Below, piece after piece: positions 1 to 8,815 of a DNA stretch of 64,000 bases; position 1 is the first letter of the stretch, and every line of letters begins with the position of its first letter. Under the pieces are notes generated by a model. That model saw nothing but the letters and a program-made list of their open reading frames with translations, was not told where the DNA came from and did not search any database. Source of the stretch: Salinimicrobium xinjiangense DSM 19287 (lineage in GTDB: Bacteria > Bacteroidota > Bacteroidia > Flavobacteriales > Flavobacteriaceae); assembly GCF_000423585.1 (NCBI RefSeq), contig NZ_AUIG01000014.1, forward strand, positions 81,886-145,885, given 5' to 3'. A program made the position numbers and the translations under genes.

Positions 1-1
1 A

Positions 2-418
2 AAGTCAGCTATTGAAAATTCGCGGTTGATTTTTATGACTTCGGAAGAAAAAGCACTTGAATTGATCAACGAGTACGCTCCCGAGCATTTTATAATTTGC
101 ACCAAAACTCCCGATTTCTTTGTGGAAGGAATCAACAATGCCGGCTCTGTTTTTATCGGAAACTATACTCCCGAAAGTGCCGGAGATTATGCTTCCGGGA
201 CAAATCACACCTTGCCGACAAACGGATATGCAAAACAATACAGTGGAGTCAATCTTGACAGCTTTACCAAAGCCATCACTTTTCAGGAGATTTCTGCGGA
301 AGGAATTCAGAAGATTGGAAACGCTATTGAATTAATGGCTGAAGCCGAAGGTTTACAGGCACACAAGAATGCCGTAAGCCTCAGATTAGATGAATTGAAA
401 GCTTCAAAAAATGAGTAG
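2..418 (+). CDS. hisD: Histidinol dehydrogenase, C-terminal part (5' end outside window)
   Basis: This is the last 138 or so residues of histidinol dehydrogenase, which oxidises L-histidinol to L-histidine in two NAD-dependent steps in the cytoplasm. The frame is open from base 2, so the gene continues upstream of the window; the full family is about 430 residues. The visible part carries the signature SAGDYASGTNHTLPT, containing an Asp and a His of the zinc/substrate site, and a late His (HKNAVSLRL) at the place of the C-terminal zinc ligand. Its stop overlaps the hisC start by 8 bases (ATGAGTAG), which indicates translational coupling. The identification is secure. Confidence 0.97.
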   Translation, partial: KSAIENSRLIFMTSEEKALELINEYAPEHFIICTKTPDFFVEGINNAGSVFIGNYTPESAGDYASGTNHTLPTNGYAKQYSGVNLDSFTKAITFQEISAEGIQKIGNAIELMAEAEGLQAHKNAVSLRLDELKASKNE

Positions 419-1463
419 CAGCTTTGACCTAAATCGCCTGGTGCGGGAGAATGTGCTGAAAATGAAACCATATTCTTCAGCCCGGGATGAATACAAAACA
501 GACGGCCGAAAAATGACATTTTTGGATGCCAATGAAAATCCGTTTGAGAACGGAGTCAACCGCTATCCCGATCCACAGCAGGGAAAAGTGAAGCAAATGT
601 TAGCCTCTCAAAAAAGCCTTTCTGCAGCACAAATTTTGCTTGGGAACGGCAGTGACGAAGTGCTGGATTTGATCTTTCGTGCCTTTTGCCGGCCTCGGGT
701 CGACAATGTGATCACGCTTCCGCCAACTTACGGAATGTATAAAGTTCTGGCAGGATTAAACGAAGTGGAAGACAGGGAGGTGGTCCTGGCTTCAGGTTTT
801 CAACCCAATGTAGCCGCAATTTTTGAGAAAATTGATGAGCAGACAAAGATAATCTTCCTCTGCTCCCCAAATAACCCTACCGGTAATTCATTTTCTGAAG
901 CTTCAGTAGAGGAAATTTTGAGAAATTTTAATGGCCTTGTGGTCATTGATGAGGCATACATAGATTTTTCGGCTAAGACAAGCTGGCTGGAGCGGCTGGA
1001 GGAATTTCCAAACCTGGTGATCACCCAAACCCTTTCTAAAGCTTATGGTTTAGCCGGAATAAGACTTGGAATATGCTATGCTTCCGAAGAGATCATTAGC
1101 ATTCTCAATAAGATCAAGCCGCCGTACAATGTAAACGAGCTCTCTCAACAAAGAGCTCTGGAGCGACTTTCACGTCCTGAGGAGGTGAACAGGGAAGTTC
1201 AAACAATTTTACAGGAAAGAGAACTGCTGCGGGCTAACCTCTCAAAAATGTCATTTGTGAAGGAAATTTTTCCGTCAGATGCAAATTTCCTCCTGGTGCG
1301 GGTGGAAAATGCAGGTAGGAAATATGAGCAGCTTCTGGAAGCAGGAGTGGTGGTGCGTAACAGGAGCAATCAGCAATTGTGTGAAAACACCCTGAGATTC
1401 ACTGTCGGTACGCCGGACGAGAATAAAGAATTACTAAAGAAATTAACTCAGCTTAAAGCATGA
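411..1463 (+). CDS. hisC: Histidinol-phosphate aminotransferase
   Basis: PLP-dependent class I/II aminotransferase of 350 residues that converts imidazole acetol phosphate plus glutamate to histidinol phosphate. Visible family features are the N-terminal LDANENP motif (about residues 38-44), the SPNNPTGN loop (152-159), the VIDEAY strand (178-183) and the PLP lysine in [10 protein letters not shown] (Lys210). Length is normal for the family. It overlaps hisD at its 5' end and hisB by 4 bases (ATGA) at its 3' end, so hisD-hisC-hisB form a tightly coupled block. Nothing in the sequence is unusual. Confidence 0.97.
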   Translation: MSSSFDLNRLVRENVLKMKPYSSARDEYKTDGRKMTFLDANENPFENGVNRYPDPQQGKVKQMLASQKSLSAAQILLGNGSDEVLDLIFRAFCRPRVDNVITLPPTYGMYKVLAGLNEVEDREVVLASGFQPNVAAIFEKIDEQTKIIFLCSPNNPTGNSFSEASVEEILRNFNGLVVIDEAYIDFSAKTSWLERLEEFPNLVITQTLSKAYGLAGIRLGICYASEEIISILNKIKPPYNVNELSQQRALERLSRPEEVNREVQTILQERELLRANLSKMSFVKEIFPSDANFLLVRVENAGRKYEQLLEAGVVVRNRSNQQLCENTLRFTVGTPDENKELLKKLTQLKA

Positions 1464-2596
1464 AAAAGGTTTTATTTATAGATCGTGACGGGACCATAGT
1501 CTTGGAACCCGATGATTATCAACTTGACAATTTTGAAAAACTGGAATTTTATCCCGGAGCTTTTTATTATCTAGCTAAAATCGCAAGGGAGCTGGATTAT
1601 GAGTTGGTGATGGTAACCAATCAGGATGGATTGGGAACAGACTCTTTTCCGGAAGATACATTCTGGCCGGTACAGAATTTTATTCTGAAGGCTTTTGAAA
1701 ATGAAGGCGTGAAATTTTCTGAAATTGTCATTGACCGCACTTTCCCTGAAGATAATGCACCCACGCGAAAACCCGGCACCGGACTTCTAAAAGCATATTT
1801 TGACACTGAAAAGTATGATCTTGAAAATTCCTTTGTTTTGGGCGACAGGCTTACCGATATGGAGCTGGCAAAAAATCTGGGAGCAAAAGGAATATTCATT
1901 ACCGGCCATGAAGAACTTGGGAGTAGTGAGATTTCCGTGAAGAAGGAGGAACTTCAGAAGTTTATCCGTCTGGAAACAAACAGTTGGAAAGATATCTATG
2001 AATTTTTAAAACTTGACGAGCGAACAGCTACTATCAGCAGGAAAACAAATGAAACCGAAATTTCCATTTCTCTGAACCTGGATGGCACCGGAAAAAGCAA
2101 GATCGACACCGGAATAAAATTCTTCGATCATATGCTTGACCAGATCGCGCGTCACGGACAAATGGACCTGGAGATCAATGTGAAAGGTGACCTGGAGGTA
2201 GATGAGCATCACACTATTGAAGATACGGCGATTGCTTTGGGAGAAGTATTTTCCAAAGCTTTGGGGAATAAGCTGGGAATTGAACGCTATGGATTTGCAC
2301 TGCCAATGGATGATTGCCTGGCACAGGTAGCTATTGATTTTGGTGGAAGGAACTGGCTTGTATGGGAAGCAGATTTTAAGAGGGAAATGATAGGAGCAAT
2401 GCCGACAGAAATGTTCTACCATTTCTTCAAATCCTTCACCGATGGCGCTAAAGCGAACCTTAATGTAAAAGCCGAAGGGACTAATGAACACCACAAGGTA
2501 GAAGCAATTTTCAAGGCTTTTGCCAAAGCAATTAAGGTGGCGGTGAAAAGAGATCCCGAAAAAATGATCCTGCCGTCAACAAAGGGAATGCTTTAG
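1460..2596 (+). CDS. hisB: Bifunctional histidinol-phosphatase / imidazoleglycerol-phosphate dehydratase
   Basis: Fusion of two histidine-pathway enzymes, 378 residues. Residues 1 to about 165 are a HAD-superfamily phosphatase with the nucleophile motif DRDGT (Asp8, Asp10) and GDRLTDME near 128. Residues from about 188 onward are imidazoleglycerol-phosphate dehydratase with the metal-binding DEHHTIED motif and a second His-rich motif ([11 protein letters not shown]) near 340. The phosphatase lacks the cysteine zinc loop known from Escherichia coli HisB; the matching stretch here reads [14 protein letters not shown] with no Cys. From memory this is normal for Bacteroidota. A 27-base gap made of AGATTTT repeats separates it from hisH. 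Confidence 0.97.
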   Translation: MKKVLFIDRDGTIVLEPDDYQLDNFEKLEFYPGAFYYLAKIARELDYELVMVTNQDGLGTDSFPEDTFWPVQNFILKAFENEGVKFSEIVIDRTFPEDNAPTRKPGTGLLKAYFDTEKYDLENSFVLGDRLTDMELAKNLGAKGIFITGHEELGSSEISVKKEELQKFIRLETNSWKDIYEFLKLDERTATISRKTNETEISISLNLDGTGKSKIDTGIKFFDHMLDQIARHGQMDLEINVKGDLEVDEHHTIEDTAIALGEVFSKALGNKLGIERYGFALPMDDCLAQVAIDFGGRNWLVWEADFKREMIGAMPTEMFYHFFKSFTDGAKANLNVKAEGTNEHHKVEAIFKAFAKAIKVAVKRDPEKMILPSTKGML

Positions 2597-2623
2597 GTAG
2601 ACGTGAGATTTTAGATTTTAGAT

Positions 2624-3244
2624 ATGAGTATTGAGAAAAAAGACAATCTTGAGAAGATTGTGATCATTGATTACGGGGCGGGAAATATACAGAGTATAAA
2701 ATTTGCTCTGGAAAGGCTCGGCTATACCGGAATATTGAGCAGCGATGCTGAAGAAATAAGATCGGCCGATAAGGTTATTTTTCCGGGAGTGGGAGAGGCA
2801 AGTTCGGCCATGAAAAAGCTGAAAAGTACAGGCCTGGATAAATTGATTCCGCAGTTGAAGCAGCCGGTACTGGGAATTTGCCTTGGTATGCAGCTGATGT
2901 GCAATCGGTCTGAAGAAGGAGACACCCAAGGCCTCGGAATATTTGATGTGGATGTGATCCATTTTGAAAAAACATTAAAAGTGCCTCACATAGGCTGGAA
3001 CAGGATAAAAAACCTGAAAACTGACCTTTTTGAGGGGATAGCTGAACAGGAGTTCGTTTACCTGGTGCACAGTTTTTACGCACCTGTTTGTTCCGAAACC
3101 ATAGCCAAATGCGACTACGGAGTTAACTATTCCTCTGCGTTAAAAAAACATAATTTCTACGGAGTACAATTCCACCCTGAGAAAAGCAGTGAAGCAGGGG
3201 AGAAAATTCTAACGAATTTTTTGAAGTTAGATTTACGAAGTTAG
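2624..3244 (+). CDS. hisH: Imidazole glycerol phosphate synthase, glutamine amidotransferase subunit
   Basis: Class I glutamine amidotransferase of 206 residues that supplies ammonia to HisF. The triad is visible as Cys86 (GICLGMQ), His183 and Glu185 (FHPEKSSE); the oxyanion region PGVGEAS is at 54-60. The first ten or so residues (MSIEKKDNLE) precede the usual start of the fold (IVIIDYGAG), so the N-terminus is slightly extended. The last residues KLDLRS and the TAG stop are encoded inside the tandem repeat that starts at 3223, so the C-terminus looks as if it was rewritten when the downstream element arrived. The core enzyme appears intact. Confidence 0.96.
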   Translation: MSIEKKDNLEKIVIIDYGAGNIQSIKFALERLGYTGILSSDAEEIRSADKVIFPGVGEASSAMKKLKSTGLDKLIPQLKQPVLGICLGMQLMCNRSEEGDTQGLGIFDVDVIHFEKTLKVPHIGWNRIKNLKTDLFEGIAEQEFVYLVHSFYAPVCSETIAKCDYGVNYSSALKKHNFYGVQFHPEKSSEAGEKILTNFLKLDLRS

Positions 3245-3286
3245 AAGTACGAAGTAAAGTTAGAGATACGAAGTTAGAAGTACGAC
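3223..3286 (+). repeat. Left arm: short tandem repeats (AAGTTAGAAGTACGA type)
   Basis: Degenerate direct repeats built from the words GAAGTTAGA and AGTACGAAGT. Bases 3223-3234 are the exact reverse complement of 3694-3705, and 3235-3248 are the exact reverse complement of 3673-3686. The 15-base word TACGAAGTTAGAAGT at 3267-3281 is a further copy. The arm contains the end of hisH, and together with the right arm it brackets the four-helix-bundle gene. Confidence 0.9.
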
Positions 3287-3304
3287 TGTTTTAAGATTAA
3301 GAAA

Positions 3305-3655
3305 ATGAAAGATATAAAATCAAGAACAAAGGAGTTTGCTGTCAATTGTTGGAAGTTTTGCAGCAAGATTCCTCATTCAAGGGAATATAATGCATATGTC
3401 AATCAGCTACTTAGGAGTTCAAGTTCAGTAGGAGCAAATTATCGTGCAGCCCAAAGAGCTAAATCAACTGCTGATTTTATTAATAAGCTTAAAATAGTAG
3501 AGGAAGAGGCAGATGAAAGCTTATACTTTCTTGAGTTGTTTCTTGAAAATCTCGGTAATGATTGGAAAGAGGCAAACGCTCTTCATGCTGAGGCAAATGA
3601 AATATTATCTATTGTAGTGGCTTCAATAAATACTGCTCGCCGCAACCAGAAATGA
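3305..3655 (+). CDS. Four-helix-bundle protein, S23/23S rRNA intervening-sequence protein family
   Basis: A 116-residue, mostly helical protein of the four-helix-bundle family (PF05635/TIGR02436). The family was first seen in ORFs within intervening sequences of 23S rRNA genes in Leptospira and Coxiella, and it is related to the Avd accessory protein of diversity-generating retroelements. Family marks visible are a basic N-terminal helix, the RSSSSVGANYRAAQRAKS motif (about 38-55) and the EEEADESLYFLELF helix (about 66-79). It has no known role in histidine synthesis, yet it lies in the same orientation between hisH and hisA, enclosed by complementary repeat arms. Biochemical function is unknown; a structural or RNA-binding role is only an inference from relatives. 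Confidence 0.9.
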   Translation: MKDIKSRTKEFAVNCWKFCSKIPHSREYNAYVNQLLRSSSSVGANYRAAQRAKSTADFINKLKIVEEEADESLYFLELFLENLGNDWKEANALHAEANEILSIVVASINTARRNQK

Positions 3656-3672
3656 TGCCGATTAAATTTATG

Positions 3673-3705
3673 ACTTCTAACTTCGTACTTCTAAAATCTA
3701 ACTTC
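3673..3705 (+). repeat. Right arm, complementary to 3223-3248
   Basis: 33 bases ending two bases before the hisA ATG. Segment 3694-3705 pairs with 3223-3234 (12 bp) and 3673-3686 pairs with 3235-3248 (14 bp), leaving a 7-base bulge (3687-3693) on this side. In the his mRNA the two arms would form a stem of about 26 bp enclosing the four-helix-bundle gene. Confidence 0.9.
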
Positions 3706-3707
3706 AA

Positions 3708-4427
3708 ATGAGATTAATTCCAGCCATAGACATCATCGACGGAAAGTGTGTAAGACTTTCCCAGGGCGATTATAATACGAGTAAAATATACAATGAGAAT
3801 CCGCTGGAGGTGGCGAAAATGTTCCAGGATCACGGAATAAAATATCTGCACCTGGTGGATCTTGATGGGGCCAAGTCAAAGCACATTGTCAATTATAAAG
3901 TGCTTGAACAGATCGCTTCAGGAACTGATCTAAAGATCGACTTTGGCGGCGGTTTAAAATCAGATAAAGATCTTGAGATTGCTTTCAACAGCGGAGCTTC
4001 CCAGATCACCGGCGGAAGTATAGCCGTGAAGGATCGGGAAACTTTTTTGTCATGGATAGAAAAATATGGCAGCGAAAAAATCATTTTAGGAGCAGATGCA
4101 AAAGATGAAAAAGTGGCGGTAAGTGGCTGGTTGGAAGAATCTAAAGAAGATCTGCTTCCGTTCATTAAAAACTATTCTGAAAATGGAGTGGAATATGTGA
4201 TCTGTACAGATATTGCAAAAGACGGAATGCTGGAAGGACCTTCTTTTGAGCTATATCAAAAGATCCTGGAAGAAATTCCCGATGTAAAATTAATAGCTTC
4301 GGGAGGAATAGCGGAATTTGATGATCTCCCAAAACTTCAGGAAATTGGTTGTGAAGGAGCTATTTTAGGAAAGGCGATCTATGAGCACAAGATCAGTTTG
4401 AAACAGCTGGAGAAATTTATAAAATAA
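3708..4427 (+). CDS. hisA: ProFAR isomerase (phosphoribosylformimino-5-aminoimidazole carboxamide ribotide isomerase)
   Basis: TIM-barrel isomerase of 239 residues that opens the ribose ring of ProFAR to give PRFAR, the substrate of HisHF. It begins with the usual [14 protein letters not shown] strand containing the catalytic Asp8, and has the duplicated half-barrel phosphate sites (FGGGLKS near 78-84, ASGGIAE near 197-203) and the second acid in CTDIAKDGM near 155. It has normal length. Its ATG follows directly after the right arm of the repeat pair, so its leader is made of repeat sequence. Confidence 0.97.
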   Translation: MRLIPAIDIIDGKCVRLSQGDYNTSKIYNENPLEVAKMFQDHGIKYLHLVDLDGAKSKHIVNYKVLEQIASGTDLKIDFGGGLKSDKDLEIAFNSGASQITGGSIAVKDRETFLSWIEKYGSEKIILGADAKDEKVAVSGWLEESKEDLLPFIKNYSENGVEYVICTDIAKDGMLEGPSFELYQKILEEIPDVKLIASGGIAEFDDLPKLQEIGCEGAILGKAIYEHKISLKQLEKFIK

Positions 4428-4517
4428 GAGGACAGTGGACAGAGGACGGAGGTCAGGAGGAAATATCAGTTCCAGATTATCTCAATACTTAATACTCAAT
4501 ACTAACTACTGATTACT
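4428..4517. repeat. Low-complexity spacer between hisA and hisF
   Basis: A 90-base spacer of degenerate word repeats. The first half is GGACAG/GGACGG-like and the second half repeats AATACT (around 4485-4506) before running into the hisF start. There is no ORF and no convincing hairpin. The same style of spacer occurs at other junctions of this operon. Confidence 0.6.
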
Positions 4518-5273
4518 ATGTTAACAAAAAGAATCATTCCCTGCCTGGATATCAAAGACGGAAGAACTGTAAAAGGAATTAATTTCGTTAGCCTTAGGGA
4601 TGCGGGAGATCCTGTGGAGCTGGCGGAGATCTATTCGAAATCGGGTGCAGATGAACTGGTGTTTCTGGACATTTCTGCCACCGAAGAAAAGAGAAAAACC
4701 CTGGCAGAACTTGTACGGAAGGTGGCTGCTACGGTCAACATTCCGTTTACTGTTGGTGGCGGAGTATCTTCAGTAGAAGATGTGGATGTTCTGCTGCAAA
4801 ATGGAGCAGATAAAGTGGCAATAAACTCGGCTGCAGTAAAGAACCCGGAGTTGATCAATCAGCTGGCGGCAAAATTTGGGAGGCAGTGTATAGTTGTGGC
4901 AATAGACGCAAAGCAGGTGAGAGGCAAATGGCTGGTGCATCTGGTGGGTGGAAAAGTTCCAACAGAAATAGACCTTTTTGACTGGGTAAAAGAAGTCGAG
5001 GCGCGGGGTGCAGGGGAGATCCTCTTCACATCCATGGATCACGATGGAACGAAGGAAGGCTTTGCTAATGAAGCTCTTGCCCGAATATCGGAGATGGTGA
5101 GTATTCCTGTGATAGCTTCCGGCGGAGCAGGGAATAAGGAGCATTTCTGTGATGCCTTTACCAAAGGAAAGGCCGATGCCGCATTGGCTGCAAGTGTTTT
5201 TCATTTTAAAGAGATCGAAATAAAAGATCTTAAGCAGGAAATGAAGGAAAAGGGGATTGAAGTTAGGATTTAG
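4518..5273 (+). CDS. hisF: Imidazole glycerol phosphate synthase, cyclase subunit
   Basis: TIM-barrel cyclase of 251 residues, partner of HisH. It takes ammonia from the HisH glutaminase through the barrel and forms imidazole glycerol phosphate plus AICAR. Catalytic Asp11 is in [14 protein letters not shown], and the second acid Asp is in VVAIDAKQV near 130. Phosphate-binding glycines are in VGGGVSS (about 79-85) and ASGGAGN (about 199-205). Length is normal. It is followed by an unusually long 307-base spacer before hisIE. Confidence 0.97.
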   Translation: MLTKRIIPCLDIKDGRTVKGINFVSLRDAGDPVELAEIYSKSGADELVFLDISATEEKRKTLAELVRKVAATVNIPFTVGGGVSSVEDVDVLLQNGADKVAINSAAVKNPELINQLAAKFGRQCIVVAIDAKQVRGKWLVHLVGGKVPTEIDLFDWVKEVEARGAGEILFTSMDHDGTKEGFANEALARISEMVSIPVIASGGAGNKEHFCDAFTKGKADAALAASVFHFKEIEIKDLKQEMKEKGIEVRI

Positions 5274-5580
5274 TTATTGGTGATTGGTGATTAGCTAATG
5301 GGGGAATTGTTAATTTGGGATTGGTAAATGGGTGATTGGTTAAAAATTTGATTTTAATTCTAAATTTCCCGGTATGAAAAGATCTGCAGGTTGAGGTTAC
5401 GAGTTGCTATTTGTCTGTGGTTAAATAAATAAACTGCCTACTAATTACTGCGTACTGTATACTAAAAAGGTTGTTGCCTGTTGCAGGTTACAAGTCACAG
5501 GTTATTTTGGAATTTGGAATTTGGTGCTTGGATTTTAAGAGGGGGATCTCGACTTCGGTCGACCTGACAGCAGAATTATT
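5274..5580. repeat. 307-base spacer of degenerate word repeats with a UUCG hairpin
   Basis: No ORF is present. The first part repeats ATTGGTGATTGG/GGGATTGGTAAATGGG-like words (5274-5342). The middle carries ACTAATTACTGCGTACTGTATACT, similar in style to the hisA-hisF spacer, and the end has GGAATTTGGAATTTGG (about 5510-5525). A small perfect hairpin TCGAC-TTCG-GTCGA lies at 5549-5562, just ahead of hisIE. Such intergenic strings are common in Flavobacteriia. I see no clear promoter. Confidence 0.6.
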
Positions 5581-6201
5581 ATGATTAAAAAAAGTAAAAT
5601 GGAAGTAGATTTTAGTAAAGACAAAGATGGTTTAGTGCCTGCAATTATACAGGATGCAGAGACAAAGAATGTTCTCATGTTGGGTTATATGAATAAAGAA
5701 GCTCTGGAAAAAACCAAAGAGACCGGAAAAGTGACATTTTTCAGTCGGAGCAAGCAAAGGCTTTGGACAAAAGGGGAGGAAAGTGGTAATTTTCTGACTC
5801 TGGTGGATATGAAACCTGACTGCGACAATGATACACTACTTATTTACGCTCATCCAAAGGGGCCTACCTGCCACACAGGAACTGACACCTGCTGGGGAGA
5901 AAAGAATGTTTCAGATCTGTCATTTTTGAGTCAGTTGGAAGAGGTGATCTCTAATCGCAGATCAAATCCCGAAAACGAAAAGAGCTACGTAGCTTCCCTT
6001 TTTAGAAGCGGGATCAACAAAATAGCTCAAAAAGTAGGAGAGGAGGCCGTGGAGGTCGTTATTGAATCAAAAGATGATAATCATGACCTGTTCCTGAATG
6101 AAAGTGCCGATCTCTTATTCCACTATTTGATCCTCCTGCAGGCTAAAGGCTTCACTTTAAAGGATGTTACCGAAGTTTTAAAGGCCAGGCATGGCAAATA
6201 A
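5581..6201 (+). CDS. hisIE: Bifunctional phosphoribosyl-AMP cyclohydrolase / phosphoribosyl-ATP pyrophosphatase
   Basis: Fusion enzyme of 206 residues catalysing steps 2 and 3 of histidine synthesis. The HisI part (about 1-105) shows the FSRSKQRLWTKGEESGN motif and the zinc-binding acid and cysteine cluster CDNDTLL...HPKGPTCHTG...DTCW. The HisE part (about 115-206) has the helical MazG-like fold with the KVGEEAVEVVIE motif. Three more possible starts follow closely; Met1 is used here, but the conserved domain only begins near MEVDFSKDKDGL (Met7), so a start at 5599 is also possible. It is the last gene of the operon. Confidence 0.96.
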   Translation: MIKKSKMEVDFSKDKDGLVPAIIQDAETKNVLMLGYMNKEALEKTKETGKVTFFSRSKQRLWTKGEESGNFLTLVDMKPDCDNDTLLIYAHPKGPTCHTGTDTCWGEKNVSDLSFLSQLEEVISNRRSNPENEKSYVASLFRSGINKIAQKVGEEAVEVVIESKDDNHDLFLNESADLLFHYLILLQAKGFTLKDVTEVLKARHGK

Positions 6202-6204
6202 AAG

Positions 6205-6236
6205 AAAAAGCCTGTGATCATCTCACAGGCTTTTTT
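6205..6236. terminator. Bidirectional terminator between hisIE and clpC
   Basis: Perfect 13-bp stem (6205-6217 with 6223-6235) and 5-base loop, GC-rich core GCCTGTGA, flanked by A5 on the left and T6 on the right. It serves the his operon on the plus strand and the convergent clpC on the minus strand. Confidence 0.93.
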
Positions 6237-6253
6237 CATTTATTATATTGATT

Positions 6254-8815
6254 CTATTTTGAATCTTCGGAATTGGTTTCTTTGCTGGCTTTTTCAACCT
6301 TGATAGTCAATTCCTTTTTCTCTTCATCCAGATCCATAAAGACCTTATCTCCTTCAGAAATATGTGAAGTAATGATCTCTTCGGCCAGTGCGTCTTCGAT
6401 ATACTTCTGGATCGCACGGTTCAATGGTCTTGCGCCATATTGTTTATCAAAACCTTTTTCGGCAATGAACTTTTTGGCTTCGGGACTTAGTACAAGGTCG
6501 TAACCTAAAGCACCAATCCTACCAAAGAGCTTTTCAAGTTCAATGTCAATGATCTTAAAGATATCTTCCTGCTCAAGAGGATTAAAGATCACTACATCGT
6601 CCACACGGTTAAGAAATTCGGGCGCAAAGGCTTTCTTCAGTGCACTTTCGATCACACCGCGGGCGTTTTCGTCTGCCTGTGATGTTCTTGCGGCTGTACC
6701 AAATCCAACCCCCTGACCAAAATCTTTTAGTTTACGCGCTCCAATATTGGAGGTCATGATGATAATGGTATTTCTAAAGTCGATCTTACGACCTAAACTG
6801 TCAGTTAAATATCCGTCATCAAGCACCTGTAACAGCATGTTGAATACATCTGGGTGGGCTTTCTCTACCTCGTCCAGCAGGATCACTGCATAAGGTTTAC
6901 GTCTTACCTTTTCGGTAAGCTGTCCTCCTTCTTCATATCCCACATATCCCGGAGGTGCACCAATCAACCTGCTCACTGCAAATTTCTCCATGTATTCACT
7001 CATGTCAATACGTATCAACGCATCTTCATTGTCGAACAATTCCCGGGAAAGAATTTTCGCAAGCTGGGTCTTACCAACTCCGGTCTGCCCGAGGAAGATG
7101 AAGGAACCAATTGGTTTGTTCGGATCTTTAAGTCCGGCGCGGTTACGCTGGATGGCTTTTACAACCTTACCAACAGCTTCATCCTGACCAATTACTTTCC
7201 CTTTGATCAATTCAGGCAACTTGTATAATTTGTTGATTTCTGTTTGAGCAATTCGGTTAACGGGAACGCCTGTCATCATCGAAACAACATCGGCGACATT
7301 ATCCTCTGTCACCGTTTCACGGTGCATTTTAGACTCTTCTTCCCATTTAGCCTGTGCTTTCGCCAGTTCCTTTTCTATATTTTTCTCATCATCACGGAGT
7401 TTGGCAGCCTCTTCATACTTCTGTTTCTTAACAACAGTATTTTTAAGCTCCCGTACTTCTTCCAGCTTTCTCTCCAGTTCGAGAATCTGCTTTGGCACGT
7501 CAATGTTAGTAATGTGCACGCGGGATCCCGCTTCGTCAAGGGCATCGATAGCCTTGTCCGGTAAAAACCTGTCGGTCATATACCTGCTGGTAAGTTTAAC
7601 ACAGGCCAGTATGGCTTCATCTGTGTAAGTAACGTTGTGATGTTCTTCGTATTTGTCTTTAATATTGTTAAGGATCTCAATGGTTTCCTCAATGGTAGTA
7701 GGTTCTACTATTACCTTTTGGAAACGTCTTTCCAGAGCCCCGTCTTTTTCAATATACTGCCTGTACTCATCAAGCGTAGTAGCACCAATACATTGGATCT
7801 CTCCTCTCGCAAGGGCAGGTTTGAACATATTACTTGCATCCAGACTTCCTGTAGCGCCACCGGCACCAACAATAGTATGGATCTCATCAATGAAAAGAAT
7901 GATATCATCGTTCTTCTCAAGCTCGTTCATAACAGCTTTCATTCTTTCTTCAAACTGTCCGCGGTACTTGGTACCTGCCACTAAACTGGCGAGGTCAAGG
8001 GTAACGACCCGTTTGTCAAAAAGAATCCTCGAAACTTTTCTTTTAATGATGCGCAAAGCAAGACCTTCGGCAATAGCCGATTTACCAACTCCGGGCTCCC
8101 CAATAAGAAGCGGGTTGTTCTTTTTTCTACGGCTTAAGATCTGCGATACACGCTCTATCTCTTTCTCACGACCTACAACAGGATCGAGTTTATCCAGTTC
8201 TGCAAGTGCAGTGAGATCCCTTCCGAAGTTATCCAGGACAGGGGTCTTGGATTTCTTTGTCGATTTTCCCGGGGTTCCTGCAAACGGATTGCTTTTTCCG
8301 GCATCGTCAGAAGTTGCATCTTCATCAGAAAATGATTCGGAAGTAGGGGAGTCTATAAAGTCATCATCGTTAGTGATCATATATTTAAACTGATCTTTTA
8401 CTCCGTCATAATCCACCTTCAGCTTATTCAAAAGCTTAGTGGTGGGATCATTTTCATTTCTTAAAATACATAAAAGTAGGTGGGCCGTATTTATTGAAGT
8501 ACTTTGAAAAAGCTTGGCTTCCAAAAAGGTGGTTTTTAAAGCTCTTTCTGCCTGTCTTGTTAAATGTAAATTTCTTTTTTCGTTAGATTCTATGGCCACA
8601 TTTGGATTTGCGGGGCTAAGTATCTCTACTTTTCTGCGTAAGTGACTAAGATCTACGTCCAGGGCATTCAATATATTGATGGCTTTACCATCACCGTCCC
8701 GAAGCAGACCCAGCATCAAATGTTCTGTACCTATAAAATCGTGGCCAAGTCTTAAGGCCTCTTCTTTACTATAGGCAATCACATCTTTTACTCTTGGTGA
8801 AAAATTATCATCCAT
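6254..8815 (-). CDS. clpC: ATP-dependent Clp protease ATP-binding subunit ClpC
   Basis: HSP100/Clp unfoldase of 853 residues that feeds substrates to ClpP. Domain order: two N-terminal Clp repeats (about 5-70 and 80-140); an acidic, Ser-rich linker (about 150-185); AAA-1 with Walker A GEPGVGKSA and Walker B FIDEIHT; a UVR-type coiled middle segment (about 455-495) typical of ClpC rather than ClpB; AAA-2 with Walker A GQTGVGKTQ; and the C-terminal small domain. It ends in a charged tail. The gene stands alone, convergent with the his operon and divergent from gyrA. Confidence 0.95.
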   Translation of the reverse strand: MDDNFSPRVKDVIAYSKEEALRLGHDFIGTEHLMLGLLRDGDGKAINILNALDVDLSHLRRKVEILSPANPNVAIESNEKRNLHLTRQAERALKTTFLEAKLFQSTSINTAHLLLCILRNENDPTTKLLNKLKVDYDGVKDQFKYMITNDDDFIDSPTSESFSDEDATSDDAGKSNPFAGTPGKSTKKSKTPVLDNFGRDLTALAELDKLDPVVGREKEIERVSQILSRRKKNNPLLIGEPGVGKSAIAEGLALRIIKRKVSRILFDKRVVTLDLASLVAGTKYRGQFEERMKAVMNELEKNDDIILFIDEIHTIVGAGGATGSLDASNMFKPALARGEIQCIGATTLDEYRQYIEKDGALERRFQKVIVEPTTIEETIEILNNIKDKYEEHHNVTYTDEAILACVKLTSRYMTDRFLPDKAIDALDEAGSRVHITNIDVPKQILELERKLEEVRELKNTVVKKQKYEEAAKLRDDEKNIEKELAKAQAKWEEESKMHRETVTEDNVADVVSMMTGVPVNRIAQTEINKLYKLPELIKGKVIGQDEAVGKVVKAIQRNRAGLKDPNKPIGSFIFLGQTGVGKTQLAKILSRELFDNEDALIRIDMSEYMEKFAVSRLIGAPPGYVGYEEGGQLTEKVRRKPYAVILLDEVEKAHPDVFNMLLQVLDDGYLTDSLGRKIDFRNTIIIMTSNIGARKLKDFGQGVGFGTAARTSQADENARGVIESALKKAFAPEFLNRVDDVVIFNPLEQEDIFKIIDIELEKLFGRIGALGYDLVLSPEAKKFIAEKGFDKQYGARPLNRAIQKYIEDALAEEIITSHISEGDKVFMDLDEEKKELTIKVEKASKETNSEDSK

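Noticed and set aside
2006..2494. 162-codon minus-strand frame inside hisB
   Set aside because: No recognisable domain, Cys/His/Phe-rich, fully antisense to a secure enzyme gene.
3305..3655. Diversity-generating retroelement
   Set aside because: The four-helix-bundle gene is related to Avd, but no reverse transcriptase or template/variable repeat pair is nearby.
7653..8393. 246-codon plus-strand frame antisense to clpC
   Set aside because: Ser/Leu-rich product typical of a shadow of a real gene; clpC on the minus strand has full domain support.
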